A stretch of DNA of 24,187 nt from M55B112 sp040880545 (GTDB lineage: Bacteria > Bacteroidota > Bacteroidia > Bacteroidales > GCA-2748055): the NCBI GenBank assembly GCA_040880545.1, contig JBBDIE010000101.1, positions 1 to 24,187 of the forward strand. Direction: 5' to 3'. Below, one piece after another: positions 24,165 through 24,187 of the stretch. Position 1 is the stretch's first letter; every line of letters starts with the position of its first letter. Below the pieces are notes generated by a model that was given only the letters and a program-made list of their open reading frames with translations, was not told the origin of the DNA and made no database searches. The translations under genes were made by a program, and so were the position numbers.

Positions 24165-24187
24165 ATTGTTCAATATCTGTTACTAGT

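Overview
The window comes from a member of the Bacteroidota, most likely a Bacteroidales/Marinilabiliales-type polysaccharide degrader. Four observations support this. A type IX secretion gene (porQ) sits next to cmk and ispH. tig, clpP and clpX run in that order after a tRNA-Leu. Several genes have promoters with the Bacteroidota -7 box TAnnTTTG, and there are few good Shine-Dalgarno sites. A lipoprotein sulfatase lies beside a glycoside hydrolase family 9 (GH9) enzyme. The genus cannot be fixed from this sequence.

Bases 1-2100 are an AT-rich, relic-like accessory patch. It holds a 5'-truncated XRE-type regulator and the last 371 residues of an RHS protein (end of the core plus a variable tip). 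Behind the RHS tail come two tiny two-helix membrane proteins that overlap their upstream neighbours; one of them starts at TTG. Bases 2128-6279 hold two convergent carbohydrate-active genes, a Cys-type sulfatase lipoprotein and a secreted GH9 enzyme with an Ig-like domain. No SusC/SusD pair is visible, so this is at most the edge of a utilisation locus.

Bases 6339-13849 are a minus-strand series of core genes: heptose-7-phosphate kinase (rfaE1), PriA, phosphofructokinase, IspH, cytidylate kinase and PorQ. A strong intrinsic terminator separates pfkA from priA. cmk and ispH are nearly touching.

Bases 13850-14376 are a non-coding hot spot. A 125-bp element with 24-bp terminal inverted repeats (a probable MITE, a miniature inverted-repeat transposable element) ends 20 bp before the porQ start codon. 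A perfect TAnnTTTG box lies just beyond its far end, so the element probably sits inside the porQ leader. Farther out, a 9-bp tandem repeat runs into a 100-N assembly gap.

Bases 14377-21662 (minus strand) encode a GT-B glycosyltransferase, an EamA-type permease, the ClpXP protease with trigger factor (tig-clpP-clpX, tightly packed), tRNA-Leu(UAG) with its own promoter and terminator, and LptB and TatC. RecQ (21909-24092) is divergent from tatC and ends in a clear intrinsic terminator. The core genes look ordinary. The novelty candidates are the RHS tail with its two small membrane proteins, the MITE in the porQ leader, and the tandem repeat at the gap.
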